The translations under genes were made by a program, and so were the position numbers. 56,788 nt of DNA. It comes from Thermodesulfovibrionia bacterium. GTDB lineage: Bacteria; Nitrospirota; Thermodesulfovibrionia; UBA6902. Under the pieces are notes generated by a model, which was not told the origin of the DNA, did not search any database, and worked only from the letters and a program-made list of their open reading frames with translations. The stretch covers positions 1 to 56,788 of the forward strand of contig JAGVGM010000093.1 of the NCBI GenBank assembly GCA_020057065.1. The letters run 5' to 3'. Below, piece after piece: positions 1 to 7,856 of this stretch; the first letter of the stretch is position 1, and every line of letters begins with the position of its first letter.

Positions 1-27
1 AGAAATATGGAAGAGATTATAATTATA

Positions 28-62
28 AAATCCCCCTTCATCCCCCTTTTTCAAAGGGGGAG
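28..62. repeat. C/G-rich palindromic element (family A, copy 1)
   Basis: Two C5 tracts are followed by a hairpin with arms CCCCCTTT and AAAGGGGG (42-49 and 53-60). The same C-tract/G-tract design recurs at 29897-29972, 30632-30710, 36513-36587 and 37237-37312. This copy is intergenic, upstream of fliS. Confidence 0.75.
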
Positions 63-142
63 ACAGGAATTAACCCACACTCTTACGCGAAGACCCAATA
101 ATATAAAGCGGAAAGTGATTTAATCTCTATCTCTGATCTTTA

Positions 143-159
143 TTGGCATGTATATTGCA
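143..159 (+). promoter_or_regulatory. sigma-54 promoter for fliS
   Basis: TTGGCATGTATATTGCA has GG at 145-146 and GC at 157-158, exactly ten bases apart as RpoN promoters require. It differs from the TGGCAC(G)-N4-TTGC consensus at one core base. Transcription would begin near base 170, leaving a short leader before the fliS start at 208. Sigma-54 control of mid-class flagellar genes is well established in many flagellated bacteria. Confidence 0.8.
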
Positions 160-207
160 ATATAAAAGATGATATTTTTTTTACAACAAAATTTAAAGGA
201 GGGCAAT

Positions 208-573
208 ATGCAAGAACAGGAATTGAGCAGGCCTGATGTTAATGAACTGAACAGGATAAAGACCATTTCCATGCTTTATGAGGGAGCTTCCAATTTTACA
301 AAGGTAGCAAGAAAGAAAATGGAGGTTGGTGACTCGACAGGGAAATCGCATTATATCAGAAAGACCTCAGCGATCATAAAAGAGCTTTCAGGCTCTTTAA
401 ATATGGACACCGGTGAAATATCCCGGAATTTAAGAAGGTTGTATGATTTTGTCCTCAGAAGTCTTGTGACCGCTGAAACACAAAACGACCTTAAGGCGCT
501 CAGTGATGCGGAAAAAGTGATCGAGATACTTGAAAGCGCATGGAAGGAAATGCAGGAGGTTAAAAAATATTAG
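208..573 (+). CDS. fliS: Flagellin export chaperone FliS
   Basis: A 121-residue, mostly helical acidic protein that matches FliS in size and pattern: an N-terminal segment containing MLYEGA (the family's 'LxxMLYDG' region), a middle segment with ISRNLRRLYDFV, and a C-terminal helix ending in AWKEM. FliS binds the C terminus of unpolymerised flagellin in the cytoplasm and hands it to the export gate. The start at 208 is preferred over the in-frame ATG at 169 because AAAGGAGGG lies at 196-203 at ideal spacing. A sigma-54 promoter sits just upstream. In many flagellated bacteria fliS lies next to fliC/fliD and to flagellin glycosylation genes, which fits the long sugar cluster that follows here. 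Confidence 0.9.
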   Translation: MQEQELSRPDVNELNRIKTISMLYEGASNFTKVARKKMEVGDSTGKSHYIRKTSAIIKELSGSLNMDTGEISRNLRRLYDFVLRSLVTAETQNDLKALSDAEKVIEILESAWKEMQEVKKY

Positions 574-998
574 ATCATTCAGCATGCTGCCGGCATGCAT
601 GTTTAAAAGAGAAGTTTAGTTAAGGCCTGACCGTAAAACATCAAGATGTTGACAATATACAGTATGATGACAACTTATTGACATCTCCATATCAGTCAAT
701 GATAAAGAACAGACTTTTCCTTATGCTGATAATTTCTTGTTTTCAGCGTGTAATGCGGATAATTGGCAATCTTTTTGAAACCCTAAAGAAAATATGGATT
801 TTTGTATGCGTACTGCTCGTACTAAAGAAATTTGGAGCCCCAAAGCCCAAAGAATTCAAAGAATTAATTATAACAGTAATTTGATGGCACAAATATTGCA
901 TACTATTAATGACAGGAGACACAGCGACTATAACGTTTTTATATTATGTACTGTTAATTAGTTAGATTATAAAAGCGCTGCAAGGCGGGAAACAGAGT
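574..998. other. Intergenic stretch between fliS and the glycan cluster
   Basis: No convincing gene is seen. The stretch contains a GCATGC/GCATGC inverted repeat near 580-596, an AACATC-AA-GATGTT inverted repeat near 637-650, a possible sigma-70 promoter (TTGACA 678-683, 16-base spacer, TGATAA 700-705) and the sigma-54 promoter at 885-900. A 68-codon open frame at 678-884 lacks a ribosome binding site and looks like chance. Confidence 0.5.
885..900 (+). promoter_or_regulatory. sigma-54 promoter for the glycan cluster
   Basis: TGGCACAAATATTGCA has GG at 886-887 and GC at 898-899 with ten bases between them. It differs from the TGGCACG-N4-TTGC consensus by a single base. It lies about 100 bases before the first gene (999) of a long co-directional run. 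With the matching promoter before fliS, it suggests that the sugar genes are switched on by the flagellar RpoN/enhancer-binding-protein programme. Confidence 0.75.
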
Positions 999-2189
999 AT
1001 GAAAGCTGACTTTTTGATTTGTGGTGGAGGCATCGTAGGTCTTACGATCGCAAGAGAATTATTAAAACGGGGGATAGAGAATATAGTTGTCATTGAGAAA
1101 GAGGGAAATGTCGGCATGCACGCTTCAGGAAGAAACAGCGGGGTTCTGCATGCCGGCATATATTATACGCCGGACAGCTTAAAGGCCAGGTTCTGTTTAC
1201 GCGGGAATTTTATGATGAAAGAATATTGCAGGGAAAAGGGGATCAAAGTAATGGAAACAGGCAAGGTCATCGTGGCAAGGGAGGAATCGGAGATCGATAC
1301 ATTGAAAGAGCTTTATAACAGGGCTACCCAAAACGGCGCAAAAGTAGAAATGATCGATGAAAGGCAGCTTGAAGAAATTGAGCCTTATGCAAAGACAAGC
1401 AGACTTGCTTTGTATTCATACTACACGGCGGTGACAGACCCTGTTGCTATTAATGAAAGCCTGAGAAATGATCTGATATCATCGGGCAAAGCGACCGTCA
1501 TGACCGGCACTAAATTTCAATCGCTAAAGGGAAGTAACACTGTTCTAACCGACAGGGGAGAGATCGGGTTCAAGATATTTATTAATGCCGCAGGCGCATA
1601 CAGCGACAGGGTCGCTCATGAATTCGGGGTCGGATCTGATTACAGGATGATACCGTTCAAGGGTATCTACAGGAAATTAAGAAAAGAGAGGTCTTCTATG
1701 GTGAATGGCAATATTTATCCTGTTCCTGATATCAGAAATCCCTTTCTTGGGATCCATTTTACTAAAGGAATAAATGGAGACGTATACCTGGGGCCGACCG
1801 CCATCCCTGCATTCGGCAGGGAGAATTACGGGATAGTCGGTGGATTGGACAGAGAGGCTTTCAGCATTTTAATGAGGGATGTCCTTCTTTTTTTCAAGAA
1901 CCCCAAATTCAGCGAGGTTGCTAAAACAGAAACAAAAAAATACTGCTTCAAGTCTTTCTTTGAAGATTCCAGAAAACTGGTAAAGGATCTGAAACCAGAG
2001 GATGTTATACCATGCGACAAAGTGGGAATAAGGCCTCAGCTTGTTGACTGGAAAAATAAAGAGCTGATCATGGATTTCAAGATCATAAAGGACGGGAACA
2101 GCGTTCATGTGCTTAATGCGATTTCACCTGCTTTTACAAGTTCAATGAGTTTTGCGGAATTTGTAGTGAGCGAATATGTAATGAATTAA
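999..2189 (+). CDS. FAD-dependent oxidoreductase, LhgO (L-2-hydroxyglutarate oxidase)-like
   Basis: The 396-residue protein starts with a Rossmann FAD fold (GGGIVGL, residues 9-15). It carries the LhgO/DAO-family signature GRNSGVLHAGIYY (about residues 44-56), which places it near L-2-hydroxyglutarate dehydrogenase, an enzyme of about 400-420 residues that oxidises a 2-hydroxyacid to a 2-oxoacid. As first gene of a sugar cluster its substrate may differ; a hydroxyacid or sugar alcohol precursor is possible but unproven. The start codon has only a weak ribosome binding site. The family call is firm, the substrate is not. Confidence 0.75.
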   Translation: MKADFLICGGGIVGLTIARELLKRGIENIVVIEKEGNVGMHASGRNSGVLHAGIYYTPDSLKARFCLRGNFMMKEYCREKGIKVMETGKVIVAREESEIDTLKELYNRATQNGAKVEMIDERQLEEIEPYAKTSRLALYSYYTAVTDPVAINESLRNDLISSGKATVMTGTKFQSLKGSNTVLTDRGEIGFKIFINAAGAYSDRVAHEFGVGSDYRMIPFKGIYRKLRKERSSMVNGNIYPVPDIRNPFLGIHFTKGINGDVYLGPTAIPAFGRENYGIVGGLDREAFSILMRDVLLFFKNPKFSEVAKTETKKYCFKSFFEDSRKLVKDLKPEDVIPCDKVGIRPQLVDWKNKELIMDFKIIKDGNSVHVLNAISPAFTSSMSFAEFVVSEYVMN

Positions 2190-2215
2190 ATATGATCAAT
2201 ATGATATTCAAATTT

Positions 2216-2252
2216 GAAAAATCCACACATCCTCTTTTACAGAGAGGGGGAA
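2216..2252. repeat. Degenerate family A palindromic element
   Basis: AAAATCC followed by TCCTCTTTTACAGAGAGGGGG resembles a decayed copy of the C/G-rich palindromic element. It lies in the short gap between the oxidoreductase and kinase genes. Confidence 0.4.
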
Positions 2253-2295
2253 GCACTCAGCGCCCCTTCAAAAGTATGGGGATCAGAGGGATATT

Positions 2296-3291
2296 ATGAT
2301 CATCAGCAGGACACCATTTCGTATTTCATTTTTCGGCGGTGGGACCGACTTCCCGGTGTGGTACAGGGAAAACGGCGGTGGGGTCCTTTCGGTGACCATA
2401 AATAAATACTGTTATATAAGCTGCAGGCTGCTTCCCCAGTTTTTTGAATACAAACACAGATTTGTATATGCGAAGGCTGAACAGGTTGACGAGATAGATG
2501 AGATCATTCATCCCGCTATCAGGGAAACGCTGAAGTATATGGAGGTGAAGGAGGGGCTGGAGCTGCATCATGACGGAGACCTTCCAGCCAGGACAGGGCT
2601 TGCCTCAAGCTCTGCTTTTACAGTAGGACTGACACATGCCCTCTATGCGTTGCGGGGCAAAATGGTCCAGAAGATGCAGCTTGCGCTTGACGCCATTCAT
2701 ATTGAGCAGAACATGATCAGGGAAAATGTGGGTTCGCAGGACCAGGTGGCTGTTGCCTTCGGGGGGCTTAACAGGATCAGTTTCCAGGGTGAAGACAATA
2801 TCGAAGTGAAGAACATCACTATCGGCAAGAAAAAAATACAGGAGTTTCAGGATCACCTGATGCTCTTTTTTACGGGCTTTGTCAGGACCGCTTCAAAAAT
2901 AGAGAAAGATAAATTGGAAAAAGCTGACGAAAACAGAAAGACGCTAAAGACGATGTACAAAATGGTTGACGAGGCCATTAATATCCTTTGCGAAGGTGAT
3001 CTGGTTGATTTCGGCAGACTTCTTCATGAAAACTGGATGCTCAAGAAGAGCCTGTCCGGAGTCGTATCCACCAGCTATATTGATTATATTTATGATATAG
3101 CCATGAAAAACGGTGCGATCAGCGGGAAGATATTAGGGGCCGGAGGCGGAGGATTCATGCTGTTCTTTGTAAGACCGGAAGACCGTGAGAGGTTAAAACA
3201 GTCTCTGATCTTTCTCCTGCATGTGCCGTTCAAATTTGAATTCTCAGGCAGCCAGATTATTTATTATACCGGGAACGGGGGATCAGAGTGA
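2296..3291 (+). CDS. hddA: GHMP sugar kinase, HddA-like (D-glycero-D-manno-heptose 7-phosphate kinase)
   Basis: This GHMP-superfamily kinase of 331 residues opens with RTPFRISFFGGGTD (residues 5-18) and has the ATP loop PARTGLASSSA (about 97-107). A C-terminal glycine-rich motif, GAGGGGFMLFF, lies near residue 280. This layout is that of HddA, which phosphorylates heptose 7-phosphate at C1 for GDP-heptose synthesis; fucose-type kinases share it. An HddC-like guanylyltransferase at 5084 supports the heptose reading. The heptose isomerase (GmhA) and bisphosphatase (GmhB) are not in the window. AGAGGG before the ATG supports the start. The gene overlaps the next by GTGA. Confidence 0.75.
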   Translation: MIISRTPFRISFFGGGTDFPVWYRENGGGVLSVTINKYCYISCRLLPQFFEYKHRFVYAKAEQVDEIDEIIHPAIRETLKYMEVKEGLELHHDGDLPARTGLASSSAFTVGLTHALYALRGKMVQKMQLALDAIHIEQNMIRENVGSQDQVAVAFGGLNRISFQGEDNIEVKNITIGKKKIQEFQDHLMLFFTGFVRTASKIEKDKLEKADENRKTLKTMYKMVDEAINILCEGDLVDFGRLLHENWMLKKSLSGVVSTSYIDYIYDIAMKNGAISGKILGAGGGGFMLFFVRPEDRERLKQSLIFLLHVPFKFEFSGSQIIYYTGNGGSE

Positions 3292-4487
3292 GAATACCTT
3301 TCGGCACTATTTCTGTTACGGAGAGATCTAAAGAACTGATAAGGGATATACTGGATTCAAACAGGCTGTCCAGCGGCAGATATGTGCGTGAGTTTGAAAA
3401 AAGATTTGCCGAACTGGTCGGCACAGGGGAGGCCGTTGCCGTCAGCAGCGGGACGGATGCTGATGTTCTGGCCCTGGCGGCCCTGTACGATTTTGGGGCT
3501 GAACGCGGAGATGAGATCATCCTGCCTGCCCTTTCTTTTGTCGCAACCGGCAATGCTGTATTGGCCGCGGGGCTTATGCCTGTTTTCGTTGATGTGGAGA
3601 TGAAGACCCTTAACATCGACCCTCTGAAGATTGAATGCGCCATTTCAGAAAAGACAAGGGCGATCATGCCTGTGCATTTAATGGGCAAGCCTGCGGATAT
3701 GGACGCAATCAACGGCATTGCAAAAAAATATGACCTGCGCGTAATAGAGGATGCTGCCGAGGCTCACGGCGCCGTATATAAAGGGAAGAATGCTGGGACT
3801 CTGGGTGATATGGGGGCCTTCAGTTTATATGTAGCTCATATTATCACTACTGTTGAGGGTGGCATCATCACGACCAATAATGAGGCTTATGCGGAAGTGC
3901 TGAGATCCCTCAGGAGCCATGGCAGGGCGTGCAAGTGTAAAAGCTGTGTTCTCAATACTGCTTCTGCGTACTGTGAAAAAAGGTTCGGCAATAACGGCAG
4001 CGGTGACATAAGATTTGTGTTTGAAAGAATAGGCTTCTCCTCCAAGATGAACGAGATGGAGGCGGCAATAGGGATAGGGAATCTTGACATCTATTATGAA
4101 ATCTTACAAAAGAGGAGAGAAAACCTTTATTACCTCCTCGATCAAATGAAGCAGTTCGACGGTTATATGTTTTCAATAGAAAAAGAACATCATGAAGAGA
4201 TAGGCCCTCACGCCTTACCGATTATAGTTCGGGAAGGGAAAGGGTTTACAAGAAATCAGCTTGTGCAGCATCTCGAAAAGAACGGGATTGATACCAGGGA
4301 CCTGTTTACGTCAATGCCGACACAGTGCCGGGGCTTTGAATTCAGGGGCTATAAATACGGAGACTTCCCGAATGCGGAATATATAGGCAGGAACGGAACA
4401 CATATAGGAGTGCATCAGGACCTCGGCAGGGAAGAATGCGATTACATAATAAGAACACTGAAGGAATTTTTGAAACAGTATGCATGA
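3288..4487 (+). CDS. PLP-dependent sugar 3-dehydratase-like protein (DegT/DnrJ fold, His-type)
   Basis: A DegT/DnrJ/EryC1 fold protein of 399 residues. At the usual SFxxNK site it reads SLYVAHIITTVEGG (179-192), so the Schiff-base Lys is replaced by His184. This substitution marks ColD and RfbH/E1, which act as PMP-dependent 3-dehydratases rather than aminotransferases. A following GRACKCKSC...CEKRFG segment with Cys215, 217, 220 and 229 matches the RfbH region that holds iron-sulfur ligands. The upstream Cys of the E1 cluster appears to be Ala here (EDAAEAHG). Most likely it removes the 3-hydroxyl of a nucleotide 4-keto-6-deoxy sugar. The GTG start overlaps the kinase stop. Confidence 0.75.
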   Translation: MRIPFGTISVTERSKELIRDILDSNRLSSGRYVREFEKRFAELVGTGEAVAVSSGTDADVLALAALYDFGAERGDEIILPALSFVATGNAVLAAGLMPVFVDVEMKTLNIDPLKIECAISEKTRAIMPVHLMGKPADMDAINGIAKKYDLRVIEDAAEAHGAVYKGKNAGTLGDMGAFSLYVAHIITTVEGGIITTNNEAYAEVLRSLRSHGRACKCKSCVLNTASAYCEKRFGNNGSGDIRFVFERIGFSSKMNEMEAAIGIGNLDIYYEILQKRRENLYYLLDQMKQFDGYMFSIEKEHHEEIGPHALPIIVREGKGFTRNQLVQHLEKNGIDTRDLFTSMPTQCRGFEFRGYKYGDFPNAEYIGRNGTHIGVHQDLGREECDYIIRTLKEFLKQYA

Positions 4488-5087
4488 ACGCATGGAAGAG
4501 GAAATGGAAAGATCAGAGATACTGGAATGGGAACTAATGGAAAGCAGAGAGGTTTTTTCAGCTGATCCCTGGATAAGGGTCTATGTTGACAAAGTCAGGC
4601 TTCCGGGAGGAAGGATAGTTGACGATTATTACAGGGTCGATCTGCCTGATTATGCTATGGTCTATGCTCACAGCAAAGACGGCAAGGTCCTTCTTGAAAG
4701 AATATATAAGCATGGAATAGGAAAGGTCGGTTTTGTCCTGCCGACCGGCTGTATTGAAAAAGATGAGCAGCCGATAGAAACGGCCCGGAGGGAATTGCTT
4801 GAAGAAACCGGTTACAGGGCAAATAAATGGAGCTATGTAGGTTCTTTTGCTATGGATGGCAATAAAGGGATGGGCAAAGGACATTTTTTATAGCTGAGGA
4901 TATTGAAAAAGTTGAAGAACCGCTGAAAAATGAAATGGAAGAAGCTGAAATAATATTCATGGAGCCGGAAAGAGCGATCAGGCATGTTCTCAAAAGCGGC
5001 ACGTCTGAACTTGCGACAGCTGCGCTGCTGTCGCTTGCCACTAATTCTTATGCTGTGAGGGTATGGACCGAAGAGGAATTAAGATGA
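4480..5087 (+). CDS. Nudix hydrolase encoded in two frames joined at a -1 slippery site
   Basis: The zero frame gives 137 residues with a complete Nudix box (Gly90, Glu96, RELLEETG 104-111), the signature of hydrolases of nucleoside diphosphate derivatives such as ADP-ribose or nucleotide sugars. It stops at TAG 4891-4893, directly after T TTT TTA (4884-4890), a textbook -1 slippery heptamer. The -1 frame continues with FIAEDIEKVEEP... for 65 more codons to TGA 5085-5087, giving about 202 residues, normal for the family. That stop overlaps the next gene's ATG as ATGA, so the second half is under selection or only recently lost. Programmed frameshifting, transcript slippage, a one-base T deletion and a sequencing error are all possible. 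Confidence 0.7.
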
Positions 5088-5821
5088 AAGCTGTTATTCT
5101 GGCCGGAGGGAAAGGAACGCGATTGAGAGATGTCATTAAAGACATTCCAAAACCTATGTCGCCTGTTAACGGAAGACCTTTTCTTGAATATCTGGTTATG
5201 CAGCTTGTTAAATGGGATATCAGGGAGCTGATTTTTTCAATCGGCTATAAGGGGGAAATAATCAGGTCCTATTTTGACAACGGCTCGAAATGGGGAGTGA
5301 GGATAGAATATTCCGAAGAGACAGAACCTCTTGGAACAGGAGGGGCGATAAGAAAGGCAGCGGGATTAATAGACGGCGAACATTTTGCTGCGATGAATGG
5401 AGATTCATTTCTGGATATTGATTTTAAGGCGCTTGCCGCTTTCCACAGGGAAACATCCGCCTCTGTCACAATAGGACTCGCGGAGGTCGATGATTCCGGC
5501 CGTTATGGAAGCGTGGAGGTTAACGAAAAAGGAGAAGTGGAAAGATTTGCGGAAAAGGGGCGGGAAGGAAAGGGACTTATTAACGGCGGGGTTTATATCT
5601 TTAAGAGTAATGTCGTAAACGCTATCCCTCCGGGACTTGTCTCTCTGGAAACAGATTTCCTGCCTGCCGTTATTAAAAATGGGTTGTTCGGTATGGCAGT
5701 CAGAGGATATTTTATGGACATCGGAATTCCCGAAGATTACATGAACATTTGCGTAAACCCCGAAAGATTACAGCATGCCTGCAGGACCTTGCAACTTTAC
5801 ACTAAAGGGGAAGTAGAATGA
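5084..5821 (+). CDS. hddC: Nucleotidyltransferase, HddC-like (D-glycero-alpha-D-manno-heptose 1-phosphate guanylyltransferase)
   Basis: A 245-residue sugar-nucleotide transferase beginning MKAVILAGGKGTRLRD, the NTP-binding loop (residues 1-16), with PKPMSPVNGRPFLEY after it and the metal/sugar site MNGDSFLDID. The length and motifs fit HddC, which joins heptose 1-phosphate to GMP; hexose-phosphate transferases are similar. Pairing with the HddA-like kinase makes GDP-heptose the best guess. The start at 5084 is chosen because its ATGA overlaps the Nudix -1 frame stop; an upstream in-frame start at 5063 is less likely. It ends in an ATGA overlap with the E1 alpha gene. Confidence 0.75.
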   Translation: MKAVILAGGKGTRLRDVIKDIPKPMSPVNGRPFLEYLVMQLVKWDIRELIFSIGYKGEIIRSYFDNGSKWGVRIEYSEETEPLGTGGAIRKAAGLIDGEHFAAMNGDSFLDIDFKALAAFHRETSASVTIGLAEVDDSGRYGSVEVNEKGEVERFAEKGREGKGLINGGVYIFKSNVVNAIPPGLVSLETDFLPAVIKNGLFGMAVRGYFMDIGIPEDYMNICVNPERLQHACRTLQLYTKGEVE

Positions 5822-6774
5822 TAGAGAACAATCCGGAATTAATTGAGCGTTTTTATAAATCTCTCTACAGGATACGCAGGACTGAAGAAGAGATCGCCCG
5901 TATTTATCCAACCGACAGGATCAAAAGCCCTGTGCACCTTTCCATCGGACAGGAGGCGGCATCCGTTGGCGTATGCGAGGCACTGCAGCCGGATGACGTC
6001 GTCTTCGGCACGTACAGAGGGCATGCGATGTACCTCGCAAAGGGCGGGGATTTAAAAAAGATGATTGCCGAACTTTACGGGAAAATCACGGGATGCGCGA
6101 GGGGCAAGGGCGGTTCCATGCATATGATAGATATTGAGCACGGCATCATGGGGACTTCCGCGATCGTCGGGACCACTATCCCCATATCTGTCGGTTACGC
6201 GTACGGATTGAAATACAGGGGCAGGGATTCAGTAGTAGTCAGCTTTTTCGGAGACGGCGCCGCCGACGAGGGCGCCTTTCATGAAGCGCTGAGCTTTGCC
6301 GCATTGAAAAGATTGCCTGTGCTCTTTGTATGTGAAAATAATTATTATGCCATCCATTCTCACCATTTGGAGCGGCGGCATTCGGACAACCTGTGTGAGC
6401 GTGCCGGGACATACGGGATGCCCTCGGAGAGGATAGAGGACGGTGACATCTTCAAGATTTATGAATCGGCCGGGAAATATTGTGAACGGATAAGACGGGG
6501 AGAAGGTCCGGCATTTCTTGAGATTGTTACCTGTCGCTGGAGAGAGCATGTTGGACCCAATGATGACTTTCATCTTGGATACCGGAAAAAAGAGGATGTG
6601 GAATGCTGGATGGAGAACGACGAATTGAAAAGGCTGCGGAGGATGCTGAACCTCAACGGACAGGACCGGATGGAAGCGGAGATCGAGGATGAAATAAGGA
6701 CCGCCTTTGATTTTGCGGAAAGCAGTCTTTTCCCCGATAAGAGTGAACTTCATGAACATCTTTTTAAGGAGTGA
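5818..6774 (+). CDS. Thiamine diphosphate dehydrogenase E1, alpha subunit-like
   Basis: The 318-residue protein follows the E1 alpha pattern of 2-oxoacid and acetoin dehydrogenases. It has SIGQEAASVG (42-51), the loop KGGSMHM (97-103) and the thiamine diphosphate motif GDG (145-147) ending in ENN (173-175). It pairs with the E1 beta gene four bases downstream to form an alpha2beta2 enzyme. No E2 or E3 gene is in the window, so an ordinary dehydrogenase complex is unlikely here. AviB1/AviB2, E1-like proteins that install a two-carbon branch on a sugar in avilamycin biosynthesis, are the closest functional precedent I know. Confidence 0.85.
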   Translation: MIENNPELIERFYKSLYRIRRTEEEIARIYPTDRIKSPVHLSIGQEAASVGVCEALQPDDVVFGTYRGHAMYLAKGGDLKKMIAELYGKITGCARGKGGSMHMIDIEHGIMGTSAIVGTTIPISVGYAYGLKYRGRDSVVVSFFGDGAADEGAFHEALSFAALKRLPVLFVCENNYYAIHSHHLERRHSDNLCERAGTYGMPSERIEDGDIFKIYESAGKYCERIRRGEGPAFLEIVTCRWREHVGPNDDFHLGYRKKEDVECWMENDELKRLRRMLNLNGQDRMEAEIEDEIRTAFDFAESSLFPDKSELHEHLFKE

Positions 6775-6777
6775 ATC

Positions 6778-7815
6778 GTGGAGAGAATTTTAAGCTATCC
6801 CGAAGCAATACGTGAAGCGCTTGACCAGGAAATGACGTCTGATGATTCTGTGATACTCATGGGTCAGGGGGTCGATGACCCTAAGGCGATATTGGGATCT
6901 ACAAGAGGACTCAAGGAAAAATTCGGCCCAGTGAGGGTATTTGATACCCCTCTCGCAGAGGATGGAATGGCAGGCGTTGCGATAGGCGCGGCACTGGCGG
7001 GATTGCGCCCCGTCCAAACACACATCAGAATGGATTTTGTCCTGCTTGCAATGAACCAGATTGTGAATATGGCCGCAAAGATGCACTACATGTACGGCGG
7101 AGAGGTTTTTTGTCCCATCGTCATACGTTCTCTTATCGGAAAGAGCTGGGGTCAGGGACCGCAGCATTCCCAGAGCATTTATCCACTTTTAATGAATATC
7201 CCCGGACTCAGGATCGTTGCTCCTGCAACGGCCTATGACGCTAAAGGATGCCTTATACATGCGATCAGGGATAATAATCCGGTGATGATGATAGAGCACA
7301 GACATCTTTACTACCAGAAGGGGCATGTCCCGGAACATAGTTACACGGTCCCGTTCGGCAGGGGAAGGATATTAAGGGAGGGAAGAGACATAACTCTGGT
7401 AGGCATCTCGCAGATGGCCATTGAATGTATTAGGGCCGGGCAGTATTTACAGGACGCCGGCATAAGCGCTGAAGTAATAGACCCCGTATGCCTGAGTCCG
7501 CTTGATACGGACCTGATTGCGGAATCGGTATCGAAGACGGGGAACCTGATTGTAGTAGACAATGCCTGGATGACATGCGGCGCAGGCGCAGAGATAATCG
7601 CAGTCCTTGTGGAAAGGAAAATACAGGCGAACGTGCACAGGATGGGGTTTTCGCCCGTGCCCTGTCCAACAACGCCCACACTCGAAGAGCATTTTTATCC
7701 TGATGCAAAAAAGATCACATCTCAGGCGTTATCAATGCTGCGCCCTGAAAGGACCGCGTGGGTCCCGTCGCGTGAACTGGATATCGAAGAGGTTGAATTC
7801 AAAGGCCCGTTTTAA
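6778..7815 (+). CDS. Thiamine diphosphate dehydrogenase E1, beta subunit-like
   Basis: A 345-residue beta subunit with the transketolase-type pyrimidine-binding domain (DTPLAEDGMAGVAIGAA, about 59-75) and the C-terminal domain holding DITLVGISQMA. GTG is the start, with AAGGAG just upstream. It completes the heterodimer with the preceding gene. It presumably decarboxylates a 2-oxoacid and passes the thiamine-bound acyl carbanion to an acceptor. In this setting the acceptor could be a keto-sugar, which is inference. Confidence 0.85.
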   Translation: MERILSYPEAIREALDQEMTSDDSVILMGQGVDDPKAILGSTRGLKEKFGPVRVFDTPLAEDGMAGVAIGAALAGLRPVQTHIRMDFVLLAMNQIVNMAAKMHYMYGGEVFCPIVIRSLIGKSWGQGPQHSQSIYPLLMNIPGLRIVAPATAYDAKGCLIHAIRDNNPVMMIEHRHLYYQKGHVPEHSYTVPFGRGRILREGRDITLVGISQMAIECIRAGQYLQDAGISAEVIDPVCLSPLDTDLIAESVSKTGNLIVVDNAWMTCGAGAEIIAVLVERKIQANVHRMGFSPVPCPTTPTLEEHFYPDAKKITSQALSMLRPERTAWVPSRELDIEEVEFKGPF

Positions 7816-7856
7816 CGGAGGCGGAAGGAATAAATGAAAAGAAGAGGCGTGAATAA

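Noticed and set aside
678-884. 68-codon open frame between fliS and the oxidoreductase gene
   Set aside because: It has no ribosome binding site and no family resemblance, and it overlaps promoter-like sequence. It is AT-rich intergenic DNA.
5818-7815. A standard pyruvate or branched-chain 2-oxoacid dehydrogenase operon
   Set aside because: E1 alpha and beta are present, but no E2 (lipoyl) or E3 gene is nearby and all neighbours are sugar enzymes.
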